From NCBI GenBank assembly GCA_029582165.1, contig CM055884.1, positions 13,272,537-13,336,536 on the forward strand: a DNA stretch of 64,000 bases, read 5' to 3'. The notes beneath the pieces were generated by a model, which made no database searches, was not told the DNA's origin, and saw only the letters and a list, made by a program, of their open reading frames with translations. This stretch comes from Portulaca oleracea (lineage: Eukaryota > Streptophyta > Magnoliopsida > Caryophyllales > Portulacaceae). This document shows, piece after piece, positions 1-11,089 of the stretch (position 1 is the stretch's first letter; each line of letters starts with the position of its first letter). A program made the translations under genes and the position numbers.

Positions 1-47
1 CAATGGAAATTCAAATGCACTTGTGAAGTCTTGAATTTCTAGAATCA

Positions 48-77
48 CTAGTGGGGGTGCCTGTGCTTTGCACGGGC
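48..77 (-). mobile_element. Helitron-like 3' terminus
   Basis: Read on the minus strand, a short hairpin (GCCCGTGC, three-base loop, GCACAGGC; one mismatched pair) at 59..77 is followed 11 nt later by CTAG and then T. A hairpin about 10 nt before a CTRR end, inserted next to T, is the standard 3' end of plant Helitrons. The element body would extend to higher coordinates, where a WNK kinase fragment lies, but I found no convincing 5' TC terminus. This could also be a chance hairpin. Confidence 0.5.
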
Positions 78-908
78 TTTCAACAGTACATTAATCAGTA
101 ATTTGTACATATATTGTGTTGAACCATGTATACATACGTGTAGAACAAAGCTGCTTGTAGCTACATATAGTACACAACAGTAAAATCCTTCATTTGATAA
201 CAGTGGTCGGAACTTGTTCTTTAGCAGGAAAGCTGCTACAATTTAATTCCGCAATTTAATATTTTCTGGTCATTGGTTGCTTTTCATCATGCTTCATTTC
301 TGTTCAAAAAGGCAAACTTAGATAACCATTTATCTGTTCGGGATTTTTTCAGAAATTAGAAATAGAAAATTGTTATATGGCTGGTGGTGATTGTCATAAA
401 AGGAAATTGGCAAACAATATTACAGAGACCTGATTGAACCTTGTTGCCTTTATAATGAACGAGCTAATCATACTATAAATGAGAGATAACATATAAAGAT
501 TCAAATGCCTAATAATTAAATGCTGATTTTGTAGTAAAGCTTGTAAATGAACAATGCATATATATGATCTCTAGGCAATTAAATGGGGTTAATTCACTAA
601 TGCAAAGAAAATGGAGAGAAAGGACATTATTAACTTTAAAAACAACGTCCAAGACATGGATAAAATGTATTGAATAAAAACCCTAACTACCTTTGGTTCT
701 ATCTGCAATGTCAAGCCCTTGTTCTATAGTTAGACTAAAATCCTTTTATTTGTTGTTGTTTTTGTATTACTCAATTCAATTTGCCACTTCTCTCCTTTAA
801 AAAAATAGCTAAAGTGTTTGTCCTGACTATTCAATAGAAATGTAAAATCAAAGTTGAAGGACAGGTCAGCTGGTAAACTGAATGCAAAGAAAACATGGAA
901 TATACTAA
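78..908. other. AT-rich non-coding stretch
   Basis: No coding exon, RNA gene or terminal-repeat element is recognisable here. If the Helitron terminus at 48..77 is real, this is probably part of its body. Confidence 0.4.
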
Positions 909-1885
909 GAGTGTGTTTGGTAGGGGGAAAAACATTTTTTTGGAAAATGATTTCCCAATTTTCTAATGTTTGGTACAAAAAAAGTTTAGAAAATCATTTC
1001 CAAAGAAAATCATTTTCCTCGATAGGAAGGAAATTGACTTCCTTTGTTCAACCTAGAAAAATCATTTTCCACCATTGATTGTTGGATCGATTTTTATTAC
1101 TAACCTTAACTGAAATTTGAGGCCGAAATTTAACATTAACGGTTTTGCTCGAAATTTTGTAACACGATAGAATTGATTAAAAAAAACCTCAAATATAAAT
1201 TTTTAGCTCAAAATATTTTTATTTGATAACATTTATCTCAATATACATCAAATCAGAAGTTTTTGCCCTAAAAAACTGACTGAAACTTTTAAAAATTCAA
1301 ACTGAACCGTTTGAATCGAAACTTTATGATTTGATAGTATGAACTAAGAAAAGCTCAAATATAAATTTTGAGCTCCAAATATTTTCATTTGTAACATATG
1401 TCGCCACTTTTATTGACATTTTTTTTGCGGTTAAATATGACTGAAACTTAAGAGCAAAATTCAATTTTCTCAGTTTGTCACGAAACTTTACAATACGATA
1501 GAAATGATTAAAAAAGCTCAAATATGAATTTTGAGCTCCAAATATTTTCATTTGTAACATATATCGCCACTTTTGTCGACATTTTTTTGCAGTTAAATAT
1601 GACTGAAACTTAAAAACACAATTCAATCTTATCGGTTTGTCACGAAACTTTATAACATGATAGAAATGATGAAGAAAAGCTCAAATATGAATTTTGAGCT
1701 CCAAATATTTTCATTTGTAACATATATCGCTACTTATATCGACATAAATGATCATTTTCCGAAAAATAATTTATCTCCTACCAAACAAGGGAAATTTTGG
1801 CATGAAAAACCATTTTCCTTGGAAAACCATTTCTTATGGAAAAAAATTTCCTCAAAAATCATTTTCCTCTCAACCAAACACACCC
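909..1885. mobile_element. PIF/Harbinger-type non-autonomous element, copy 1
   Basis: The 977-bp element starts GAGTGTGTTTGGTAGGGG and ends with the inverted form CCAAACACACCC. It is flanked by TAA on both sides (906..908 and 1886..1888). A three-base TWA target duplication with a G(G)GTGTGTTTGG terminus is typical of PIF/Harbinger (Tourist-like) elements. The interior holds about three diverged tandem copies of a roughly 165-bp unit (near 1350, 1510 and 1680), each with the motif TTTTGAGCTCCAAATATTTT. It has no transposase and must have moved in trans. A second copy lies at 4872..5836. Confidence 0.88.
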
Positions 1886-1888
1886 TAA

Positions 1889-3459
1889 AAGTAGAATTGA
1901 TATGATATAAATCTAAAGTAAAACCCAAATTTATCAGTACCTGAGATGCTTCAGTAAGAGCTACTGGGTCATAAGCTAGGGTAGAATTTGAGACGCCAAC
2001 GTGCAACAGGGAGTGAACAACATTTTTTTAGAGGAAGATGAAAACCTGAGATGGGATGGGAAGGGGCATATAGCAAAGCACTTCAGTATTTGCATCCACA
2101 TAGTATGTCAAATTTCCATCTACATCATCCTGAATATTTAACTTAGTGTAGCCTTGAGCAACCAATATAGTATGTCATATTTGTGTCTACATCGTGCTGA
2201 ACATTTAACTTTGCAGGATGATAGCTGAGAATTTGATTTGTTGATCCAATCATTGATATATCTGTTTTCCTTAATATAAAAAGAAAAGATTTCATTACAA
2301 ACGACCATGACTATTCTTACACAGCAAACACTCATGACTATTTAATGGTGAGAAGTTTGGGTTTTAGACAGCAAACAGACGACCAGAAGATGCAGAGTAC
2401 TTAATAATAATGTTCGACAGTTGACTACGCTACATAATTGCTCCTCGTCTAGCATTTGAAGTTTGAGAAAGAACCATAAGGGTTCCATGTCTTATAAATG
2501 ATATAATGCCTGATTCATATGGGTTAAGTGCAGGATCAATTTTTTTTAGTTTCGGATAGTGAAGGAATTGTAGGTGTCAAATCAAGAATAGGCTTAAGAG
2601 TCCACTAATAAGCATGTCAGGTCCAATATGTTGATAAATTGACAAACCTATTGATAATTGACATCATATAAAGGGCATTATATTTCAAAAGTAATCTTCT
2701 TAAGCATAGCTTTTTCAACAAGCCTGTTGATAACTGACATTATGCAAGTTTAAAGCAGATATCATATGATGGACCCTATGAAATTTGAAATCAAGAGATT
2801 ATAGCACCATCTATTTTGTAGTTCTGTGCAATTAATTGCGGTCCCCATGAAAAGCTTAGAAATTCAGTACTGAGATTTAAAATAGTTATGTAATATTGAC
2901 TTGTGATATTAGAGCATTGCTATAATAATTATACTACATGATTCCAAAATGATGAATGAAAGAAGTTGTAGATAATAACTTTTTTTATTATGGAATTTAA
3001 CTCCTAAGAGATTACCTGTCACAAATTCAAGGTATAGTGAGGACCTACATTAAGAATCAATAGGACTGATGAACTGCAGGAGAACGGTTTGATTTAGGAA
3101 CGATAAGATCACCTATCTACTTTTCCAACTTTTTTCAGTTTAAAAAAGTGTTGTTACATGATACGACAATCTATGTTTTCTCATTGTGTTTCATGTAGGA
3201 GGAACAATAAGTATATATGAAGATAATGGGAATATTAGTATAGAAGACATATAGGCAGCTATTGATAAAGTTATGGAGCTGAGAGTGCTTGACTATTCTA
3301 ACACAAACAGAGAGAGCATAAAATTAGTGTCTATATCTACAATAATGATAATAATGTCCCACAAAATGATGGATAAATTATACGAATTCAAATCATCAAA
3401 TTTGCCACTTTGATAATGTGTCCAAGAGTGAAAGAAAACTTGAGTAAATGATGACTTAC
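1889..3459. other. AT-rich non-coding stretch between Harbinger copy 1 and the WNK fragment
   Basis: No convincing exon is visible. Later WNK kinase exons would be expected here on the minus strand if the gene were complete, and none is recognisable. A short open stretch near 1940..2006 (minus) ends at a possible splice donor but matches no family I know. Confidence 0.4.
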
Positions 3460-3885
3460 TGTTTTAGAGTGCCAAAGGTGAACATTTATGTGAGAAAACT
3501 GATGTTTTTGTTGCTGCTATCAACTCAGGAAGTGTAGAACTTTTTTTTTTTTTGTTACATATGTAATAGTCCAACCCATCGGGTCACTATCTCAGGGGTA
3601 ATAGTCCAATAGGAAGTGTAGAACTTGATGATGTTTTTATGCTTCAGAGTTTTTAGCAGGTGGTTCCAAGATATTTCAGTCCCTTCATATTCATCAAACC
3701 CTCTATACCTACAAAATCAGCTCAAATCTTTGAATAAATTCAGAGAAAAGAAAACGACAAAAGGAATTGACAAAATGCAAACCTAGAGATGCCCAATAAA
3801 AATTGAGATTTGGATAATCCCAAATTGCAAGAAAAAAGTTGACATTATATATCTTGGATGCCCCTTTGCCCATAATTTCATTATA
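3460..3885 (-). pseudogene. WNK (with-no-lysine) protein kinase fragment, pseudogene
   Basis: Two neighbouring exons of a plant WNK kinase are readable on the minus strand. The first, 3847..3885 after a TTGCAG acceptor, gives YNEIMGKGASKIY, the glycine-rich loop (family: YNEVLGKGASKTVY). The second, 3708 down to 3460, gives [15 protein letters not shown], then [17 protein letters not shown], then VDSSNKNISFLT and MFTFGTLKQ before a GTAAGT donor. This matches the WNK N-lobe in order, but residues between WN and HLL are deleted. The conserved Trp after KFYTS and the Glu before MFT are stop codons, and a SINE-like insertion splits the exon at 3541..3610. The catalytic loop and C-lobe exons are absent. 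It cannot encode a kinase. Confidence 0.85.
3541..3610 (-). mobile_element. Short SINE-like retroposon insertion in the WNK exon
   Basis: The exon sequence AGGAAGTGTAGAAC occurs at 3527..3540 and again at 3611..3624, giving a 14-bp target duplication. The 70 bp between begins with 13 T on the plus strand, which is a poly(A) tail on the minus strand. A long target duplication plus an A tail marks target-primed reverse transcription (SINE or truncated LINE). The body is too short to assign a family and is probably 5'-truncated. Removing it restores the reading of the WNK exon, so it inserted after the kinase exon was in place. Confidence 0.8.
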
Positions 3886-4868
3886 CTGCAAGGAAAATAT
3901 TATGATTGTCATTCATTTTTATTACCAAAGTAATCATAATCAGTCAAGAATAAAGGGATAGACATAGAGAAGAAACAAACTATTAATTCTTCCCAAGATC
4001 TTCCATTCACAAGTCAATCAAACTTATAAAAAGTAGAATTGATAAAATTAATGAGTTTGAAGCACATACTTTCAATAAAACATCAATCTTATTTCCCCTT
4101 TATGGCTTATGATGAACAGTCTCCTTGTGTAAGCCATAGAAGATCTAGTGTGGTGATGTGTAAATTGATTCAAGAACTAGAAAATGTACCTATTCTTGAC
4201 CAGTCCAAAACAGAATTTGGGTCAAATTTTTGAACTTTACCATAGACGAACTTGGTTGGGAAGACTTATCCATCTAATGTATGTCAACTATTTAAGAAAT
4301 ATTTGTGTTTTAGTGATCTCAAACTGAGAGTAATTCCTCCCACATGTTGATACTAAAAGATATATCATAACAAGATCTTGAGGATAAAGAAACAATTAAT
4401 AATCTCTTATAACTCCACATAAAGGAAAAACAAACTTAAAAAGTCATAACAACCATTGAAAAGAGTGTGGTACAATGGTTTCACAACAGACTTCGTATTT
4501 ACCAAGCAAAACCTCAATGCACAATTCACCTTGCTAAAGATGTCTGTTGTAATTACAATTACACAACCCAGAAGTTTTATAAAGTATGGCTGCAATTCTA
4601 AGCTCAATGCATTGTGACTTTGCTATTCAAAGATTAATGAATTTGACAATATATAGTTGTTAATATTATAGAGCCAAAATCTAATCCATGCAAAACAAAA
4701 ATACATTTTTAAGCTATTTCATTTATCTTCTACAATCTGTTATAACTATGTCCTAATGTTTTCTAGAGTAAGCTGCAAATAAAAGCCAACGGAACCATCA
4801 AATGAACACATAATTAAGAAAATTTTATGTTTTTTCAAACTCAGGTAAATACTTATACTTTTTCAAAC
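3886..4868. other. Non-coding stretch between the WNK fragment and Harbinger copy 2
   Basis: No upstream WNK exon, RNA gene or transposon terminus could be recognised here. Confidence 0.35.
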
Positions 4869-4871
4869 TTA

Positions 4872-5836
4872 GAGTGTGTTTGGTAGGGGAAAAACATTTT
4901 CATATTTTCCCAATTTTTTAGTGTTTGGTACAAAAAAGTTTAGAAAATCATTTCCAAAAAAAATCATTTTCCTCTAAAGGAAGGAAATTAACTTCCTTTG
5001 TTCAACCTAGAAAAATCATTTTTTACCATTGATTGTTGGATCGATTTTTACTACTAACTCTAACTGAAATTTGAGGTCGAAATTTAACATTAACGGTTTT
5101 GCTCGAAATTTTGTAACACGATAGAATTGATTAAAAAACCCTCAAATATAAATTTTTAGCTCAAAATATTTTTATTTGATAACATTTATCTCGATATACA
5201 TCAGATCAGAAGTTTTTGCCCTAAAACTAACTGAAACTTTTAAAAATTCAAACTGAACTGTTTGAATCGAAACTTTATGATTTGATAGTATGAACTAAGA
5301 AAAGCTCAAATATAAATTTTGAGCTCCGAATATTTTCATTTGTAACATATATCGCCACTTTTATCAACATTTTTTTGCGGTTAAATATGACTGAAACTTA
5401 AGAGTAAAATTCAATTTTTTCAGTTTGTCACGAAACTTTACAATACGATAGAAATGATTAAAAAAAGCTCAAATATAAACTTTGAGCTCCAAATATTTTC
5501 ATTTGTAACATATATCGCCACTTTTGTTGACATTTTTTTGCGATTAAATATGACTGAAACTTAAAAGCAAAATTCAATTTTATCGGTTTGTCACGAAATT
5601 TTATAACACGATAGAAATGATTAAGAAAAGCTCAATTATGAATTTTGAGCTCCAAATATTTTCATTTGTAACATATATCGCTACTTATATCGACATAAAT
5701 GATCATTTTTCAAAAAATAATTTATCTTCTATCAAGCAAGGGAAAATTTGGCATGGAAAATCATTTTCCTTGGAAAACCATTTCTCATGGAAAATAATTT
5801 CCTCAAAAATCATTTTCCTCTTAACCAAACACACCC
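4872..5836. mobile_element. PIF/Harbinger-type non-autonomous element, copy 2
   Basis: This 965-bp relative of the element at 909..1885 lies in the same orientation, with termini GAGTGTGTTTGGTAGGGG and CCAAACACACCC and a perfect TTA target duplication (4869..4871 and 5837..5839). It carries the same internal tandem units. The different TSDs (TAA and TTA) show two separate insertions, not a segmental duplication. Confidence 0.88.
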
Positions 5837-5839
5837 TTA

Positions 5840-6972
5840 GCTAAATACATATACTTTTTGTTAATAGAAGAATTTAAGTTTCATACATGTTAACTTCTTC
5901 CGAAAAATTACTTACCACAATTTGATGAATAAAATTTTGTATGAATAATAACAAAAACAAATTGAATTAGAGACCAGGCATTACTCAAGATAAATTCAAT
6001 ATATGTCAAATATTTAGATTTTTATATTTACAACTATGCAATTCTAAATTTAGATTAGAAGTACGTATAATTCTAGATTTTTATATCAAATATTTAGATT
6101 TTTAGCTAGTGTACTCGTCTCTCCTCTTCTTTATTGTTTTTGCCAATCAAAATTAATCAAAAAAGAAACCAACCAAATTCTCAGAAAATAAAGAGGGGGG
6201 AGCCTAAGATTGTTTGATTGACATGAAAAATTTCAAACACCACAAATAAAGCAATAACCTATCTATAATTCACTAATTACAACAAAATCAACTCAAAGCT
6301 TCAATAATGAAAGAAACCCTGAAAATAAGCCTCACTAATTCCTTTGAATAATTCAAACTTTGCAGAAGAACATATATTTGAGTCGAAAATAGAGTTACCT
6401 CAAATATTGCTCAAACTTTGGATATAAGTGTCGAGATTCCGTACGTGGGCAAATTTGTGGTTGTTTTGCAGGCTGCTTGCCTGCTAGGCTTTGTGTTGTA
6501 GCTAAATAGGCTGGCCCAACTGGTTATCCACTCTTTCCTCTGTTACGTGCCTTACCCTTCTACAGGCATCTCAGCTCTTGATGACTCAAGCCATAATCAT
6601 TAGTAAAAAATGTCGCTTCTTAATTCTCCTTGTATCCCTTTTCTCTCATCAACTCTCAATTTCTTGTATGTTCTCTGTCGTTCGTTGAAGACGAATTTCA
6701 AGAGGTAGGGCTCAATCATTTCATCTCATCTTCATGTCCATGTCCATCAGTCACCAACCGTTTTCTAAACCTTAATTTCTAACTTTATATTTGATTATCT
6801 TCCCAAAATCTGTTCTTCCATTCCAGATTTGATTCTATCATTTGCTGCTACAACAACTGCTATTTATATATTATATATGATATGATATGATATGACCAAG
6901 TTATTAATGATGATAGAACTTTCACACACCCCATTTGGTCGACTAACTATTGAAGCCAAATTAAAGCACAAA
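5840..6972. other. Non-coding stretch upstream of the tRNA
   Basis: AT-rich, with short repeats such as (TGATA)n near 6873..6895. No coding exon or transposon terminus recognised. Confidence 0.35.
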
Positions 6973-7056
6973 GTCAGGATGGCCGAGTGGTCTAAGGCGC
7001 CAAACTCAAGTTCTAGTCCTCTAATGAGGGTGTGGGTTCAAATCCCACTTCTGACA
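6973..7056 (+). tRNA. tRNA-Leu(CAA), possibly decayed
   Basis: The acceptor stem GTCAGGA pairs with TTCTGAC (7049..7055), followed by discriminator A at 7056. The A box (TGGCCGAGTGG) and B box (GGTTCAAATCC) are intact, a class II long variable arm is present, and the anticodon loop CTCAAGT gives anticodon CAA. A TTTT Pol III stop begins at 7059. Compared with the usual plant gene, G-to-A type changes leave two mismatches in the anticodon stem (CCAAA against TCTAG) and the variable arm is altered. These are the changes expected from deamination of methylated cytosine. It may be a pseudogene that keeps a working Pol III promoter. Confidence 0.8.
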
Positions 7057-7168
7057 AGTTTTAGTGTAGCATTTTCATAACATTTTTTCATATGCACCAT
7101 ATTTCAAATTTCTAGTATTATAATAATCCCTCAATAATTTTTCATATGCTTCATTTAGGTCAATATAT

Positions 7169-7600
7169 CACTAATAGAATTGGGGTCGATAGGCGTCTGC
7201 AAATAGGCGTCTGCTAAGCCGTCAGTCGCCAAATTGAAGTTAAAGAATTTTAAAAAAAAAAAAAGAAAATTCCAAGTCGGCGTCTGTTTGCGTGTAACAG
7301 ACGCCGATTTGTCTGACATTGAATATGGTATAATGTTAATTTGATAACGGCTATTTCCAACTTTCCTTTTTTTTAAATTGTGCCCAATTCGGCGTCCATA
7401 GTTGCCTAAACAGACGCTTTTTATTTGGCGTCGCTTAGCTAAACAGATGACGCCATTTTGGCCCAATTTAAAAAAGAAAACAATTTCCGATATTTACTGC
7501 CTCATTGCCGGGTAATTTATTACTTAATCGGGCGTCTGTTGGTGAATAACAGACGCCAATTTTGTTTAAATTGGTAAAAAAAAAAATCACAGTTTCAATT
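7169..7600. repeat. Left subterminal GGCGTCTG repeat array of the CACTA element
   Basis: Multiple direct and inverted copies of GGCGTCTG/CAGACGCC follow the CACTA terminus, some close enough to fold on each other. In En/Spm the equivalent 12-bp motifs bind TnpA to bring the ends together; that role is inferred here. Confidence 0.85.
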
Positions 7601-9135
7601 CCGCCATAGTTGTCGTCGAAGGAGGAAGAGAGAAAGCGGGAGTTTGAAGAAATAGTCGGCGCCGCTTCAACGTAAATCAGGTAATTTTTCAGTTTGTTTT
7701 GTTTCAGATCTATTATAATATGATTAATATTGTGAAAAGTGAGTAAATTATAAATTATATTTGATGAAAAACGAATTATATGAATATTTGTATGTTTGTT
7801 TTGGTTATGTTCAGTTTAATAGTAGTTTATGCATATAAGTTGAAAAATTTGAGTTGTTTTAGTTAATTTCTATGAATTGTAATATATTTTGGATGTTGAA
7901 TTAGAATTTTAAGTGTGAAATTAGGGTGTGTAATGTTGATTTGTTCAATTTAAATATTGTTTTTGTGTTTTGTAGTAGTTTAACTAATTGCATGTATGTT
8001 TTAGTTTAGGTTTGAGTTATTGAATTAGTTTTAGTTTTAATTTATAATGTTGAGAAGTATAATTATGTTTAGGTTGAGCACAATATTGAATTTTATATGT
8101 TTCGTGGTAAATCTAAATATGAGTAATTATATATAGTGTGGAAAAAAAATATATGTAACAATGCATGTAAAATATGTTTAAGTTAATTAGTATGTGTGAA
8201 ATATGTTATATAACGTGGGAAATTATAATGTGTTTCGATTGAGTGCAAATGTGTTATATTTTAGGATGATTTTTAGAAATTGCATTAACGATTTAAGTAA
8301 TTAGGTAATGTATATATACGTAACATGATTTCAATGATGAATACATTTAGGTTAATTTTTATTTTTTGAATTTATAATTTAAGTTGTTTAGTTAATAATT
8401 AAGTTAAAACTATAAAAAAATTACTCTTTGATTAACCAATTAATAATTTATACGTACGTAGTGAATAATTAAGTATGAATAGTTTGTTTAGTACTGTACG
8501 TACGTAATTAAGTATGAATATATAGTTTGTTTAGGGTTAGGGTAATCGATCATTAATGGTTAGGGTAATTCGTATGGCCTGCTTAGGGTAATGTACCAAC
8601 ATATTCCATGAAATTCAATGTATTTTGACGTCAATCAACAAATTGAAAAGTTGGGGAATATCATCATCCTCAACTTTTGAAATGTTGTTTAGCATGCTTC
8701 AAAATCATTTGAAACTACGTCATGGAACAAGCATATTGGTTAATTGGTATGTTAATTAGCAAAGAGGATTGCGTTGGTTTAGTATTCCAAGTAGGTTATA
8801 TATATATATGTATTAGTTGTCATAAAAGGATGTTGAGTTTGGATGATTTTGGTTGTTATTAGTAAGTGAGTTAACCTTTAAAGTTGGTAGCGCAAATTTG
8901 TTGTTAATCCAACCTAATTGCTAACTTAATTACTCATAATGCCAAATAAAGACATAAATTATGTAAATAATTATGTCACGTACATCCATTTAAACTTACT
9001 TAAGTACTCAACAACCAGTAGCTACATAATTAGTGAATAAGTTTTTTACGATGGTAGTTTAGGGTTTTAAGTAGGATAATTTATATTTGTAATATCTTAG
9101 TGAGAATATATATGTCGTAAAAAGAGGTCGAGTTT

Positions 9136-9792
9136 GGATCCTGTTAGTGTGCAAGGAGAGTGTGTGTTGTGACCTGATAATCTATGGCTGAAAGGGGCTT
9201 TCATGAGTCATGTCGACTCTCCTTTATTTGTCTGGGTCCCAAAAAATAGCGCAATCTCAGCATTGAAATTGCACGAGGTTTATATAGTGCTCTAGGAGTT
9301 AGAAGCGTATCAGATTCGGTACAATGCAGTGTTTCCATTGTGCAGCCTGGTGGGCAGCAAGACAAGGCGGGTCTGAAAGAGAAGCTTATAGTAAAGGGTT
9401 TAATAGAAATCGTGTTGGGCTTTCTTGCATGTAAGATTCATATGTCCATCAAAGTTTAGGCACGATGTTGCACATTCAATGCTTTGATGGACCTATGAAT
9501 CTTACATGCAAGAAAGCCCAACACGATTTCTATTAAACCCTTTACTATAAGCTTCTCTTCAGACCACTTGTCTTGCTTCACCAGTGCCGCATAATGGAAA
9601 CACCGCATTGCATCAACTGACACGCTTCTAACTCCTAGAGCACTATATAAACCTCGTGCAATTTCAATCTTGAGATTGCGCTATTTTTGAGACTCGAACA
9701 AACAAAGGAGAGTCGGTACGACTCATGAAAGTCTTTTTCAGCCATAGATTAACAGTTAACAAACACATTCTGCTTGGATAATAACAGGATCC
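9136..9792. repeat. Large inverted repeat (hairpin) inside the CACTA element
   Basis: The left arm 9136..9454 and right arm 9482..9792 are inverted copies separated by only 27 nt. About 64 bp nearest the loop (around 9378..9442) pair without mismatch. The outer parts carry scattered substitutions and small indels, and both arms end in GGATCCTGTTA. Transcription in either direction would make a hairpin about 310 bp long. It lies between the presumed first exon and the transposase ORF, so it would sit in an intron or 5' leader. I found no target duplication around it and no similarity to the CACTA coding parts. Confidence 0.9.
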
Positions 9793-9949
9793 TCTTGCCT
9801 GGTGACATAGATTGGTTGTTGCTGCCATAATACTCATGTTTTGAGTTTGGATGATTTTGATAATATGTAATCAAGTATGTTATTGAATAACACAATGTTT
9901 ATTGTTAATTAAGTTCATGGTGGGCTTGAATAATAGATTCACGTACATT

Positions 9950-11011
9950 ATGGATGGGCCCCCACATCGCCGTTGGATGTACCAGAGGTTTGAACCGAAT
10001 AGGAGGGTTATCAGGGCACAATGGGCTGCGGGGGTAGAAATGTTTGATCAATTTGCAAAGAGTAATTCCTATGAGTATCCGAGGACTGGAAAGTATCGGT
10101 GTCCATGTGTGAAGTGTAAGAATAAGAGCGGATATAGCCCCGATGAAGTTAAAGAACATTTGTATAGGCGAGGGTTTATGGAACAATATTGGTGTTGGAC
10201 GAGCCATGGTGAAGAATGGGGTGACGATGATGATGAGGATGACAGTGGTGACGATGCGGAAGGTGATGGGGAACCGACAAACGAGGAACCGAATCAGCCA
10301 CCATTCATCGACAGAACGGAAGAGATGATGAACGATTTCATCATGGCGAACGAGGCGCCTAATGCAGGAGCTCAACAATTTTATGATATGCTTCAATCTG
10401 CTCAACAACCTCTGTGGGAAGGGTGTGCGAGTCATACTGAGTTGTCCACTGCCGTGAGACTGATCAGTCAGAAATCGAAGCACAATTTGTCGGAGCAGGC
10501 AATGAATGATATCATGGAACTGATGAGCGAGAGTTGTCCCCAGCCGAACCTAGTCCCTAGAAACTACGATGAGTTGAAAATGCAGGTTAAGAAGTTGGGG
10601 ATGGGCTATGAAACAATTGATTGTTGCCTTAGTGGATGCATGATATACTATAAGGATGATGCACATCTCACTGAATGTAAATTTTGTGGCCATCCTAGGT
10701 ATAAGCCACAGAAATCATCAACCAAGACCAAGAAAGGGGTCCCGTACAAGAAAATGTTTTACTTTCCCTTGACCCCTAGGTTGCAGCGTCTGTACGCCTC
10801 GAAGAATACGGTCGGGCATATGAGATGGCACGCGGAGAACAAGCGCGAGGAAGGTGTACTTTGCCACCCGTCGGACGGCGCCTCGTGGAAAATGTTCGAC
10901 ATTGTGTATCCGGACTTTGCGAGCGAATCGCGAAATGTAAGGTTGGGCTTGTGTGCGGATGGGTTTAGCCCGTTCAACATGACAGGGAGATCTTATGTGT
11001 TTATAACTTAA
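9950..11011 (+). pseudogene. TnpD-like CACTA transposase, truncated (transposase-associated domain plus start of tnp2)
   Basis: The start MDGPPHRRWMYQRF is the usual opening of plant CACTA transposases. Residues about 1..85 form the transposase-associated domain, with a Cys-rich segment (YRCPCVKCKN) and the YRRGF...W pattern. An acidic linker follows (DDDDEDDSGDD). The tnp2 domain then begins (CCLSGCMIYYKDD, ECKFCGHPRYKP, FPLTPRLQRLYASK, MRWHAENKREEGVLCHPSDG, LGLCADGFSPFNM). The ORF stops at 11009..11011 just after GRSY, where tnp2 normally continues into its catalytic core. The rest of tnp2 and the DUF4218/DUF4216 parts are missing, an internal deletion up to the TnpA-like gene 80 bp downstream. 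No transposase activity is expected. Confidence 0.88.
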
Positions 11012-11089
11012 TTTGTGTTTAAATATAATTTTATATGCTCTCTCTAACCAATGTTTCATTTCTAATTGATTTAAGTGTGGCGCCTTATG

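Noticed and set aside
1752..2006. Minus-strand open frame near the right end of Harbinger copy 1
   Set aside because: Most of it crosses the transposon end. The outer part is short, has no acceptor in frame and matches no family I know.
7155..7466. Open frame on the minus strand of about 100 codons
   Set aside because: It lies in the CACTA terminus and its subterminal repeat array; the open frame is a by-product of the repeats.
7187..7560. Regularly recurring GGCGTCTG motifs resembling a repeat-spacer array
   Set aside because: Both orientations are mixed and spacing is irregular, next to a CACTA end with TSD in a plant genome. They are transposase-binding repeats, not CRISPR.
8533..8592. 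Several TTAGGGTAA-like strings suggesting telomeric repeat
   Set aside because: They are isolated, imperfect and interspersed with other sequence within the CACTA element.
9902..9949. Upstream in-frame start for the CACTA transposase
   Set aside because: Family proteins begin at the MDG...WMY segment, so the ATG at 9950 fits better than the one at 9902.
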